Shown piece by piece: positions 7,740 through 15,849 of a DNA stretch of 64,000 nt. Source of the DNA: Rubrivivax sp. Lineage in GTDB: Bacteria; Pseudomonadota; Gammaproteobacteria; Burkholderiales; Burkholderiaceae_C. Location: NCBI GenBank assembly GCA_027491255.1, contig JAIXWM010000187.1, positions 1-64,000 on the forward strand, given 5' to 3'. Numbering within the stretch: the stretch's first letter is position 1; each line of letters begins with the position of its first letter. The position numbers and the translations under genes are program-made. The notes beneath the pieces were generated by a model. The model was not told the DNA's origin, did not search any database, and saw nothing but the letters and a program-made list of their open reading frames with translations.

Positions 7740-8984
7740 TCAATCCAGGGCAGCGGCGGCCTGCTCGCACTCGATGGCGCGCGCCTCGTCGCCGGCACCT
7801 CGCGCGGCCTGGGCGAGCAGGCGCCAGGCGCGGCGGCGCAGCGCGGCGACGAGCGTGGCGGACGCGGCAGCGTTCTCCAAGGGGCGTCGCGCCTTGCCCC
7901 AGAGTTCGCGCTCGGCGAAGACCATGCCGACCACGGCCTCCACCAGCGCCTCGCGCCGCAGCTTCTCGAGCGCGCGTTCGGCCAGCGGCAGCCATTCCGG
8001 GCCCAGGCCCGGCAGCACGTCGACGAGCGCGGTGGCGACGGCCTCGCGCTCATCGGCCGCCAGTTCGGCCAGCCGCTCCCAGTGCGGCAGGAGCCAGAAG
8101 CGACCGTCCCCGGGGGCACCGAGCGCCGCTGCGCGTCGCGCCGCATGCGCCGCGACGATGGGGTCGCGACGGTCTGCGGGGTCCAGCATCTGCCACTCGC
8201 GGCGCAGTTGGTCGGCGTCGTGCGCCGCGTCCACCACCTGGCCGGCCAGTGAACGCAACAGGCCGTGAGCCGCCCCGGGAGAAAACGCCTGGTGCTTGGC
8301 CAGCAGACGTGCCGTCTGCAGCGCCTCGACCGGACGCTGCGCCAGGCGTGCGGCCTGCAGGCGCAGCCGCAAGGCCTGTGTGCGGCGCGACACACCCGCC
8401 GGCAGCCCGCCCAGCAGTTGCAACGCGCGCTCGGCGTCGCGGTCGTCCAGCGCCCAGGCAGCGGCCTGCAGGCGCGCGCCTTCGGCTGCCACGCGCAGAC
8501 CGCGCGTCGTGGCCTGGTCCAGCGCCGCGCCGAGCGCGGCGTCGCGCGCCTCGCGATCCTGCAGGCGGTGCGCCGCCTCGGCCACGAGCAGACGGGCGGC
8601 CACCCCGGTCTCTGCCGCTTCGTCCAAGGGCTGGCCGATGTCGAGAAGACCCAGCGCACGCTCGGCCGCCTTGCGCGCCCGCGCGAACCGGGCAGCGGCG
8701 AGTTCGAACTGCGCCTCGCGCAGGTGGCGGTGCACGGCGCGCTCGCGCTGCAGGCGCCGCCATTCGCCCGCGCGACGCGGCAGGCTCACCAGGGCCTCGA
8801 TGCCGCGCAGCGTCGCTGCCAGGAAGAAGTAGCCCCCCACCAGCAGCAGCACGAACAGGTTCAGCGACAGGTCCACGCGCCAGTCGCGCCAGTTCAGCGT
8901 GACGAGGCTGTCGTTGGTGCCGAGCGTCATCGAGGCGACGACGGCCACCGCGAACAGCAGGACGACCCAGAGTACGCCGCGCAT
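7740..8984 (-). CDS. hemY: HemY-like tetrapyrrole-associated membrane protein
   Basis: A 414-residue protein of the proteobacterial HemY family (not the protoporphyrinogen oxidase HemY of Bacillus). Two N-terminal transmembrane segments (about 3-20 VLWVVLLFAVAVVASMTL and 42-60 LFVLLLVGGYFFLAATL) carry the HemY_N region with NWRDWRVDLS between them; the rest is an Ala/Arg-rich series of helical repeats resembling TPRs. Its exact role is unsettled: it is thought to aid late haem synthesis or organise haem enzymes at the membrane. It starts 24 bases after the hemX stop and is the last gene of hemC-hemD-hemX-hemY. Confidence 0.9.
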   Translation of the reverse strand: MRGVLWVVLLFAVAVVASMTLGTNDSLVTLNWRDWRVDLSLNLFVLLLVGGYFFLAATLRGIEALVSLPRRAGEWRRLQRERAVHRHLREAQFELAAARFARARKAAERALGLLDIGQPLDEAAETGVAARLLVAEAAHRLQDREARDAALGAALDQATTRGLRVAAEGARLQAAAWALDDRDAERALQLLGGLPAGVSRRTQALRLRLQAARLAQRPVEALQTARLLAKHQAFSPGAAHGLLRSLAGQVVDAAHDADQLRREWQMLDPADRRDPIVAAHAARRAAALGAPGDGRFWLLPHWERLAELAADEREAVATALVDVLPGLGPEWLPLAERALEKLRREALVEAVVGMVFAERELWGKARRPLENAAASATLVAALRRRAWRLLAQAARGAGDEARAIECEQAAAALD

Positions 8985-9008
8985 GGCAGGACTGCAGCTT
9001 GCGCGGGA

Positions 9009-10178
9009 TCAGCGGCCCGCCGCGGCCGTGGACAGCGCGGCCAGCGTCGCGTCCGGGCGCGGAAGGTTCACCTGGCGCGCCTGCGCCGCCGTCTGGCGCA
9101 ACAGGTCGATGACCAGGTTGACACGGCGCGAGCTGCGGTCGAAGTAGCGCTCCAAGGTCTGCTGCGCCTCCCGCAGGTCGGCCTGGGCCACGTCGAACTG
9201 CCGGCTCAGCAGCGCCAGACGGGCGTTGAGCAGCCGCAGCTTGAGGTTCTCGCGCAGGAAGAATGCCTGCTCGGGCGCCAGCAGCAGCGCCTCGGGGTCG
9301 TTCACCCGCGTCACCCGCACGAGATCACGCACCTCGGCCCACACCTGGGTCAGGAGCAGGCGCAGCCCTGCGTCGATCCAGCGTGGCCAGGCCACCGACG
9401 GCGCCGACGCGGCACTGGCCGGCGCGGAGGCCGCCTGGGAAGCTGGCGCCGCGGCCGCCGCGGGCTCGCGCCTAGCGCCACTGCGGTCGATGCCGGCCAC
9501 CAGCGGCAAGTCATCGATCTGGCGCACGACCTCGTCGACGCGAATGGTCAGCGAAGGCAGGTCGACAAGACCCGCGGCGCGCAGCCGTTCGAGGTCCTGG
9601 ACGATGGCGCGCCGCACGCGCTCGATGCGCGGCTGCGGGTACCGGGCCAGGCGCTCGTCGGCCTGGCGCAAGGCGTTGGCCAGCGGATCGGTGCTGCCGG
9701 TGATGGCCGACTGCTGCATCGCCACGCGCACCGCGGCCTCGACGTCGGCGAGCAGGTTCTCGTCGCGTGAGCGCGCCAGCGCCTGGATCAGCTCCTCGAG
9801 CTGCGTGCGCTGCAGCGAGGTCTCGGCCACGCGGGTTTCCAGCAGCGCAAGCTTGGCCGCCGACTCGCGCGTCAAGGCCTCGGCCTGGCGTGCGAGCGTG
9901 CGTGTCTCGGCAGCCACGGTGGCGGCATCCTGCTGCCGCTTGACGAGCTCGCTCTCGCTCGTCTCCAGCCGCCGGCCGCCGCTCCAGGCCATCGCCAGCG
10001 CCACCAGCGCGAGGGCGGCCGTGACGCCGAAACCGAAGACCCACGGGCGCGTCAACGGCTGGGCCGCACCGGCAGACGCTGGCGCGGCCGGCGGGACCAC
10101 GGGTTGCGGTCGGGCGTCCAGGGCCTGCGCGGCGTTGGATTCCGGGGACGAAGGAACGGCGTTCTGCGGGGCGCTCAC
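9009..10178 (-). CDS. hemX: HemX family protein (uroporphyrinogen operon)
   Basis: A 389-residue inner-membrane-anchored protein: a proline/alanine-rich cytoplasmic start, one transmembrane segment at about 47-66 (WVFGFGVTAALALVALAMAW), a coiled-coil region (about 70-135), then the conserved HemX helical domain with repeated NARLALLSRQFDVAQADL-type helices. The family is often labelled uroporphyrinogen-III C-methyltransferase, but no SAM-methyltransferase motif is present; its role in the haem pathway is unproven. The start is GTG 10178, whose GTGA overlaps the hemD stop, indicating translational coupling; the longer open frame from 10814 is the hemD shadow. A low-complexity Ala/Ser/Pro stretch interrupts the domain near residues 235-260. 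Confidence 0.9.
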   Translation of the reverse strand: MSAPQNAVPSSPESNAAQALDARPQPVVPPAAPASAGAAQPLTRPWVFGFGVTAALALVALAMAWSGGRRLETSESELVKRQQDAATVAAETRTLARQAEALTRESAAKLALLETRVAETSLQRTQLEELIQALARSRDENLLADVEAAVRVAMQQSAITGSTDPLANALRQADERLARYPQPRIERVRRAIVQDLERLRAAGLVDLPSLTIRVDEVVRQIDDLPLVAGIDRSGARREPAAAAAPASQAASAPASAASAPSVAWPRWIDAGLRLLLTQVWAEVRDLVRVTRVNDPEALLLAPEQAFFLRENLKLRLLNARLALLSRQFDVAQADLREAQQTLERYFDRSSRRVNLVIDLLRQTAAQARQVNLPRPDATLAALSTAAAGR

Positions 10179-11023
10179 AAGGGCTCGGATTCTAGGCGGG
10201 CCACCGCGTCCAGCACCGCCTGCCATCCAGCCTCGACCACGCGGATGCGCAGGAAACCCGACGCCCGTGCCGCCGCCGCAATGCGCGGGTGGGTCACCAG
10301 CGCCACGGCCGCCGTCCAATCGGCGCCGGGATCGAGCGCCTTCAGGTGGGCGACTGCTTCGGCACTGCCGAAATGCCAGAGGTGCCGCTGCGGCTCGGCC
10401 CGCGCAGCCTGCAGCACCCCCTGCCCCGCCCCGTCGAGCGCCGGCCCCATGCGTGCATAGGCGGCGACGAAGTCCACCCGCGCGCCGGCGGCCTGCCACT
10501 GCGCAGCCAGCCAGTCCCGGCCCTGCTCGCCGCGCACGACAAGGACCCGCCGGCCCTGCCAGGCACGCCCGCCGATGAGGCGCCACAGGGATTCGGACTC
10601 CAGCGCGTCGCCGGGTCCCGGCTCGACCACAGGGGCCTGCGCCGCGCCGGCCTCGGCGAGCGCGGCGCGCAGCACGCGCGCCGTGCCGGGCCCGGTGCAG
10701 CCGGCCTCCAGCGCGGCAGGCCATGCCAGACCGGGCGGCCGCAAGCCGAAGAACTGCTGCACGGCATTGGCACTGACGAACATGACGAAGGCACAGCCCG
10801 GCAGCGCGCGCCAAGCCGCTTCGACCGCAACCGGGTCGGGGGGCGGGCCGATCTCGATCAGGGGCAGCGCGACGGCATCGACCCCGCGCGCGCGCAACGC
10901 CTCGACCCAGGGCTGCGCCTGCGCGGCCGGGCGGGTGACGACGACGCGCAGGCCGCTCCCGGCAGCGGGGGACGCGCCGGCGTCATCGGGCAGCGCGCCG
11001 GCGGCAGCGGGCGCCGCGGCCAC
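10175..11023 (-). CDS. hemD: Uroporphyrinogen-III synthase
   Basis: A 282-residue HemD protein that cyclises hydroxymethylbilane, inverting ring D, to uroporphyrinogen III, the branch point to haem, sirohaem and cobalamin. The N-terminal half shows the family start VVVTRPAAQAQPWVEALRARG and the FVSANAVQQFF segment; the second half has the VLVVRGEQGRDWLAAQW segment. The GTG start at 11023 lies 3 bases after the hemC stop and adds an Ala/Pro-rich extension of about 24 residues before the first conserved strand. It overlaps hemX at its 3' end. HemD sequences are poorly conserved, so operon position is important support. Confidence 0.92.
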   Translation of the reverse strand: MAAAPAAAGALPDDAGASPAAGSGLRVVVTRPAAQAQPWVEALRARGVDAVALPLIEIGPPPDPVAVEAAWRALPGCAFVMFVSANAVQQFFGLRPPGLAWPAALEAGCTGPGTARVLRAALAEAGAAQAPVVEPGPGDALESESLWRLIGGRAWQGRRVLVVRGEQGRDWLAAQWQAAGARVDFVAAYARMGPALDGAGQGVLQAARAEPQRHLWHFGSAEAVAHLKALDPGADWTAAVALVTHPRIAAAARASGFLRIRVVEAGWQAVLDAVARLESEPL

Positions 11024-11026
11024 GGT

Positions 11027-11956
11027 TCAAGCCGGTGCGAGGTAGCTGCCCGCGCCTGCGGCTTGCAGCCTGGCCGCCGCCGATTCGCCGAGCGCGCGCG
11101 CCGCTGCCGCGTCCGCGGGTGCGCCCTCGACCGTCACGCGCAGCAGGGGCCTCGTGAGCTGCTGCGCGTCGCCGAGCGCAGCTTGCAGGCACAGCACGGG
11201 GCCGTTCCAGACGGCGTGGGCGGCCAGCGGCATGCTGCAGCTGCCGCCCAGCGAGCGCGAGACGGCGCGCTCGGCATGCGCGGCCAGCCACGTCGGCGTG
11301 TCGACCAGCTGGGCCAGGGTCTGCCGCAAGGCGGCGGCGTCCTCGCGCACCTCGATGCCGAGTGCGCCCTGGCCCGCGGCCGGGATCATGCGCTCGACGT
11401 CGAAGACGGCGCGGATGCGCGCCGCAAGGCCCAGCCGCTTCAGCCCCGCGGCGGCGAGCACGATGGCGTCGTACTGGCCTTCGTCGAGCTTGCGCAGCCG
11501 CGTGTCGAGATTGCCGCGTAGCGGCTCGATGCGCAGATCGGGCCGCTCGGCCAGCAACTGCACGACGCGGCGCAGGCTCGATGTGCCCACGCAGGCGCCT
11601 GGAGGCAGCGCTGCGAGGTCGGCATGGTGGTTGGAGACGAAAGCGTCGCGCGGATCCTCGCGCTCGAGCACGGCCGCCAGCACGAAGCCCGGCGGCAGGT
11701 CCATCGGCACGTCTTTCAGCGAGTGCACGGCCAGATGGGCACGGCCCTCCTCGAGGGCGGTCTCGAGCTCCTTGACGAACAGCCCCTTGCCGCCGACCTT
11801 GCTGAGCGCCCGGTCGAGGATCTGGTCGCCGCGGGTCGTCATGCCCAGCAGATCGACCTCGTGGCCGAAGCGCTGGCGCAGAAGATCGCGCACGTGCTCG
11901 GCCTGCCACAGGGCCAGGCGGCTCTCGCGCGTGGCAATGATGGTGCGTGTGCTCAA
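11027..11956 (-). CDS. hemC: Porphobilinogen deaminase (hydroxymethylbilane synthase)
   Basis: A 309-residue HemC that polymerises four porphobilinogens to hydroxymethylbilane. The family landmarks are present: IIATRESRLALWQAEHV near the start, HSLKDVPM, GTSSLRR, GNLDTRLRKLDEG, and C240 in GGSCSMPLAAHA, the cysteine that holds the dipyrromethane cofactor. I chose TTG 11956 because GGAGGG lies 4-9 bases ahead and homologues begin at this point; the same frame extends to an ATG at 12010 without a good ribosome site. It is the first gene of hemCDXY and diverges from ppc across about 190 bp. Confidence 0.96.
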   Translation of the reverse strand: MSTRTIIATRESRLALWQAEHVRDLLRQRFGHEVDLLGMTTRGDQILDRALSKVGGKGLFVKELETALEEGRAHLAVHSLKDVPMDLPPGFVLAAVLEREDPRDAFVSNHHADLAALPPGACVGTSSLRRVVQLLAERPDLRIEPLRGNLDTRLRKLDEGQYDAIVLAAAGLKRLGLAARIRAVFDVERMIPAAGQGALGIEVREDAAALRQTLAQLVDTPTWLAAHAERAVSRSLGGSCSMPLAAHAVWNGPVLCLQAALGDAQQLTRPLLRVTVEGAPADAAAARALGESAAARLQAAGAGSYLAPA

Positions 11957-12143
11957 GAGTCCCTCCGGTACGCTGCCTGCCCGTCCTGCGCCGGTGCGGT
12001 GTGTGGCCATTCGGGGGACCGAGGGGGCCGCACCCAGGCCGGTTGACAGGCATTATCGTCAATGACGGGCGACAGTTATCGGGTACGGACCTTGCATACT
12101 GCCACCCGGCGATCTCGCCCACCTCCCATCCGAAGCCCGCCCC

Positions 12144-15035
12144 ATGCCCCGCACCGCCCGCCCTGCCGACGTCCAAGCCGGCGACGCCCCTGCCTCCACC
12201 GGTGCCGCGCGCACCCGCGCGCGCCCGGGCGCCGCCGAGCGCCGCGGGACCGACGCCGACAAGGACCAGCCGCTGCGCGAGAACATCCGCCTGCTCGGCC
12301 GCATCCTCGGCGACACGATCCGCGAGAACGAGGGTCGCGAGGCTTTCGACCTGATCGAGCGCGTGCGCCAGCTCGCGGTGGCCTTCCGGCTGAAGAAGGA
12401 CGCGCAGGCCGGACGCGCGCTCGACCGGCTGCTGAAGAACCTCTCGGGCGACCAGACGGTGACCGTGATCCGCGCCTTCAGCTACTTCTCGCACCTGGCC
12501 AACATCGCCGAGGACCGCCACCACGTGCGCCGGCGCCTGGCGCACGAGCGCCGCGGCGAGGTGCAGGACGGCTCGCTGGCGCTGGCGCTGGAGCGCCTGC
12601 ACGCGGCCGACTTCCGCGCCGCCGACATCGCCGCCGCGCTGCGCCAGGCCTGGATCTCGCCCGTGCTGACGGCCCACCCCACCGAGGTGCAGCGCAAGAG
12701 CATCCTCGACGCCGAGCGCGCGATCGCCGAGCTGGTGGCCGCGCGCGACGCGCTGGCCACGCCGCGCGAGTTGGAGGACAACGAGGCGCTGCTGCGCGCC
12801 CGTGTGACCCAGCTCTGGCAGACGCGCATGATCCGCACGACCAAGCTCACCGTGGGCGACGAGATCGAAAACGCACTCAGCTACTACCCGACGACCTTCC
12901 TGCGCGAGATCCCGCGCCTGTACGCCGACCTGGAGCACGCCCTGAAGGGCCACGAGATCGCACCCTTCCTGCGCATGGGCCATTGGATCGGCGGCGACCG
13001 CGACGGCAACCCCAACGTCACGGCGCAGACGATGCGGCGCGCGCTCGCGCGCCAGAGCGAGGTGGCCTTGCGCCACCACCTGACCGAGGTGCACGCGCTG
13101 GGTACCGAGCTGTCGATGTCGCAGTCGCTGGCGCCGGTCAGTGCGGCGATGCAGGCGCTCGCCGAGCACTCGCCCGACCGCAACGCGCACCGGGTGGATG
13201 AGCCCTACCGTCGGGCGCTGGCCGGCATCTACGCCCGGCTGGCGGCCACGCTGCACGCGCTCACCGGCACCGAGGCGCTGCGCCACGCCGTCGCGCCGCA
13301 GGACCCATACGCCAACGCCGAGGAGTTCATCGCCGACCTCGACGTCATCGCCGACAGCCTGCGCTTGCACCACGCGCAGGCGCTGGTGGCGCCGCGGCTG
13401 CAACCGCTGCGGCGTGCGGCCCAGGTCTTCGGCTTTCACCTGGCCACGCTGGACATCCGGCAGAGCTCCGACCAGCACGAGGCCGTGGTCGCCGAGCTGC
13501 TGCGCGTGGCGCGCGTCGAGCCCGACTACGCCGCCCTGCCCGAGGACGCCCGCCGCGCCTTGCTGCTGCGGCTGCTGGGCGAAGCGCGGCCGCTGCGCGT
13601 GCGCGGCGCCACCTACGGCGCGCTCACGCAGTCCGAGCTCGAGATCTTCGAGACCGCGCGCGAGCTGCGCCAGCGCTATGGGCGCGAGGCGCTGCGCCAC
13701 AGCATCGTCTCGCACACGGAAGACGTGAGCGACCTGCTCGAGCTGCTGCTGCTGCAGAAGGAATGCGGCCTGCTGCACGGCACGGTGGATCAAGACGCCG
13801 GCGGCGCAGGCGGCGCCTGGTGCGAGCTGATCCCGGTGCCGCTGTTCGAGACCATCGCCGACCTGCGCCGCGCCGAACCCATCATGCGCGACTTCTACGC
13901 CCTGCCCGGGATCGCCGCCATGGTGGTGCGCGGCGGCGCCGAGCAGGACGTGATGCTCGGCTACAGCGACAGCAACAAGGACGGCGGCGTCTTCACGAGC
14001 AACTGGGAGCTCTACCGCGCCGGCACCGCGCTGGTGCGCCTGTTCGACGAGCTGCAGGCGGCGCACGGCATCCGCCTGCGCCTGTTCCACGGCCGCGGCG
14101 GCACGGTGGGCCGCGGCGGCGGGCCGAGCTACCAGGCCATCCTGGCGCAGCCGCCCGGCACCGTGCGCGGGCAGATCCGCCTGACCGAGCAGGGCGAGGT
14201 CATCGGCTCGAAGTACGCCAACCCGGAGATCGGCCGCCGCAACCTGGAGACGCTGGTGGCCGCGACGCTGGAAGCCACCCTGCTGCACCCCACGCGGGCG
14301 GCGCCCAAGGGCTTCCTGGACGCGGCGCAGGCGCTCAGCGACGCCGGCTATGCGGCCTACCGCCAGCTCGTCTACGGCACACCCGGCTTCACCGACTGGT
14401 TCTTCGCCGCGACGCCGATCCGCGAGATCGCCGAGCTCAACATCGGCTCGCGACCGGCCTCGCGCAAGGCCACGCGCGCGATCGAGGACCTGCGCGCCAT
14501 CCCCTGGAGCTTCTCCTGGGGCCAGTGCCGGCTCGCGCTGCCCGGCTGGTGCGGCTTCGGCTCGGGGGTGGAGGCCTTCCTGGCAGGGCCCGAGGGCCAG
14601 GGCACCGGCCGCGACGAGCGCATCGCGCTGTTGCAACGCATGCACCGCCAGTGGCCCTTCTTCCGCACCCTGTTGTCCAACCTGGACATGGTGCTCGCCA
14701 AGACCGACCTCGGCCTGGCCGAGCGCTACGCGGCGCTGGTGGAGGACCGGCGCGCCGGACGCCGCATCTTCGCGCTGATCGAGGCCGAGTGGACGCGCAC
14801 CGCGCAGGCGCTGGCGCTGATCACCGGCGAGACCCAGCGCCTGCAGTCCAACCCCGCCCTGGCGCGCTCGCTCGAGCAGCGCATCCCCTACCTCGACCCG
14901 CTCAACCACCTCCAGGTCGAACTGCTGCGCCGCTACCGCCAGCGCAGCGAGGGCGACCCGCAGATCGAGCGCGTGCAGCGGGGCATCCACCTGTCCATCA
15001 ACGGCCTGGCGGCAGGCTTGCGCAACACGGGCTGA
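12144..15035 (+). CDS. ppc: Phosphoenolpyruvate carboxylase
   Basis: A 963-residue PEP carboxylase, which fixes bicarbonate onto phosphoenolpyruvate to give oxaloacetate and replenish the TCA cycle. H178 in LTAHPTEVQRKS is the catalytic histidine; GYSDSNKDGG, FHGRGGTVGRGGGP (substrate loop) and the region GQCRLALPGWCGFGSG are present, and the C-terminus ends with NGLAAGLRNTG, the usual RNTG-type end that contributes to the active/allosteric sites. Residues 1-55 form a low-complexity extension; a later start is possible but no better candidate codon is evident. The gene is divergent from hemC, an arrangement common in Burkholderiales. Its stop abuts the stop of the convergent SapC gene in TGATCA. 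Confidence 0.97.
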   Translation: MPRTARPADVQAGDAPASTGAARTRARPGAAERRGTDADKDQPLRENIRLLGRILGDTIRENEGREAFDLIERVRQLAVAFRLKKDAQAGRALDRLLKNLSGDQTVTVIRAFSYFSHLANIAEDRHHVRRRLAHERRGEVQDGSLALALERLHAADFRAADIAAALRQAWISPVLTAHPTEVQRKSILDAERAIAELVAARDALATPRELEDNEALLRARVTQLWQTRMIRTTKLTVGDEIENALSYYPTTFLREIPRLYADLEHALKGHEIAPFLRMGHWIGGDRDGNPNVTAQTMRRALARQSEVALRHHLTEVHALGTELSMSQSLAPVSAAMQALAEHSPDRNAHRVDEPYRRALAGIYARLAATLHALTGTEALRHAVAPQDPYANAEEFIADLDVIADSLRLHHAQALVAPRLQPLRRAAQVFGFHLATLDIRQSSDQHEAVVAELLRVARVEPDYAALPEDARRALLLRLLGEARPLRVRGATYGALTQSELEIFETARELRQRYGREALRHSIVSHTEDVSDLLELLLLQKECGLLHGTVDQDAGGAGGAWCELIPVPLFETIADLRRAEPIMRDFYALPGIAAMVVRGGAEQDVMLGYSDSNKDGGVFTSNWELYRAGTALVRLFDELQAAHGIRLRLFHGRGGTVGRGGGPSYQAILAQPPGTVRGQIRLTEQGEVIGSKYANPEIGRRNLETLVAATLEATLLHPTRAAPKGFLDAAQALSDAGYAAYRQLVYGTPGFTDWFFAATPIREIAELNIGSRPASRKATRAIEDLRAIPWSFSWGQCRLALPGWCGFGSGVEAFLAGPEGQGTGRDERIALLQRMHRQWPFFRTLLSNLDMVLAKTDLGLAERYAALVEDRRAGRRIFALIEAEWTRTAQALALITGETQRLQSNPALARSLEQRIPYLDPLNHLQVELLRRYRQRSEGDPQIERVQRGIHLSINGLAAGLRNTG

Positions 15036-15815
15036 TCAAACCGCTTGCGGAGCACCCGCAGGCGCGCGCGACGCCGACGCGATGTCATCCCCCTGCGCGC
15101 CGCACAGACGTTCTCGCAGGGTGCCGAAGTTGCGCAACGACTGCAGGTGCAGGTAGGCGAGCTCGAGCTCGTCGGACTTCAGCATCTCCTCCAGCCTGGC
15201 CCTGGCCACCGCCTTGAGGCGCTCGCGGCCGATGACCAGGAAGCCACCGAGCCGCACAGGCCCCGCGCCGTCGACCTCGAACTCCACCTGCGTCGGCTCC
15301 AGCAGGCCCAGTGCGTGCAGGCGCCGGCCGAAGGCCTGCGTGCGCTGCCACTGCGCCCGGTAGTCCAGGGCGAACTGCAGCACGCCGTGCACGTAGGCCG
15401 CCGGCTGGCCGTCCGGGCCGAACAAGCCCTGGCCGCGACCCTCGAAGTTGACGCCCGGGCCGGCTTCATCGAGGCACAGCGTGAGGGCCTTGCCGTCGTC
15501 GCTGTGGGCGAAGACGAAGGGATAGCGCCGCACGAACGCGGGCACGTAGCGCGGCAGCCACCGGTCGTCGGGGCCGAGGCACAGGTTCTCGCCGCGCCGG
15601 GCACCCAGCACAGCCACCGGAAGCACCTGCCCGCCCGTGCGGGCGAAGACGATCGGGTATTCGGCCGCCGCCAGGGGAAACTCGACGGCCGTCAACGGCA
15701 CCGAGTTGACCCCCCGCGCGAAGCCATAGCCCCGGTCGGTCTCGACCGAACACCGCCCATGTCGACCGGCGGACAGCGGCACCGCCGTCTCGTAGAACAT
15801 CAGTTGGGTGCTCAT
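15036..15815 (-). CDS. SapC family protein (copy 1)
   Basis: A 259-residue SapC-family protein (the S-layer/secretion-associated SapC of Campylobacter-type annotation; not the SapC peptide-transport permease). Conserved features seen in both copies of this window: QL-x-YE-ATP/VPLSA at the start, VNSVPLTAVEFPLAAAEYPIVF, YVPAFVRRYPFVF, LTLCLD, GLFGPDGQPAAYV, and LKSDELELAYLHLQSLRNF near the C-terminus. No signal peptide or transmembrane segment is visible, so it is probably cytoplasmic. It starts 34 bases after the giant gene with GGAG eight bases ahead of the ATG, so it is probably the last gene of that transcript. Known family context: SapC genes are linked to S-layer or large RTX-type surface protein genes; the biochemical role is unknown, perhaps chaperone-like. 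Confidence 0.88.
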   Translation of the reverse strand: MSTQLMFYETAVPLSAGRHGRCSVETDRGYGFARGVNSVPLTAVEFPLAAAEYPIVFARTGGQVLPVAVLGARRGENLCLGPDDRWLPRYVPAFVRRYPFVFAHSDDGKALTLCLDEAGPGVNFEGRGQGLFGPDGQPAAYVHGVLQFALDYRAQWQRTQAFGRRLHALGLLEPTQVEFEVDGAGPVRLGGFLVIGRERLKAVARARLEEMLKSDELELAYLHLQSLRNFGTLRERLCGAQGDDIASASRAPAGAPQAV

Positions 15816-15849
15816 GTCGGCGTCTCCTGCGGATGACGGTTGCCGCGGC

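Noticed and set aside
9009..10178. HemX as a uroporphyrinogen-III C-methyltransferase
   Set aside because: No SAM-binding motifs are visible. The enzyme name is a carried-over family label.
11957..12143. Promoter TTGACA at 12042-12047 for ppc
   Set aside because: The -35 match is perfect, but the sequence 16-18 bp downstream has no -10 resemblance, so a promoter is not claimed.
15036..15815. SapC as the peptide-uptake permease of the sapABCDF system
   Set aside because: There are no transmembrane segments and no ABC partners. It matches the unrelated surface-protein-associated SapC family.
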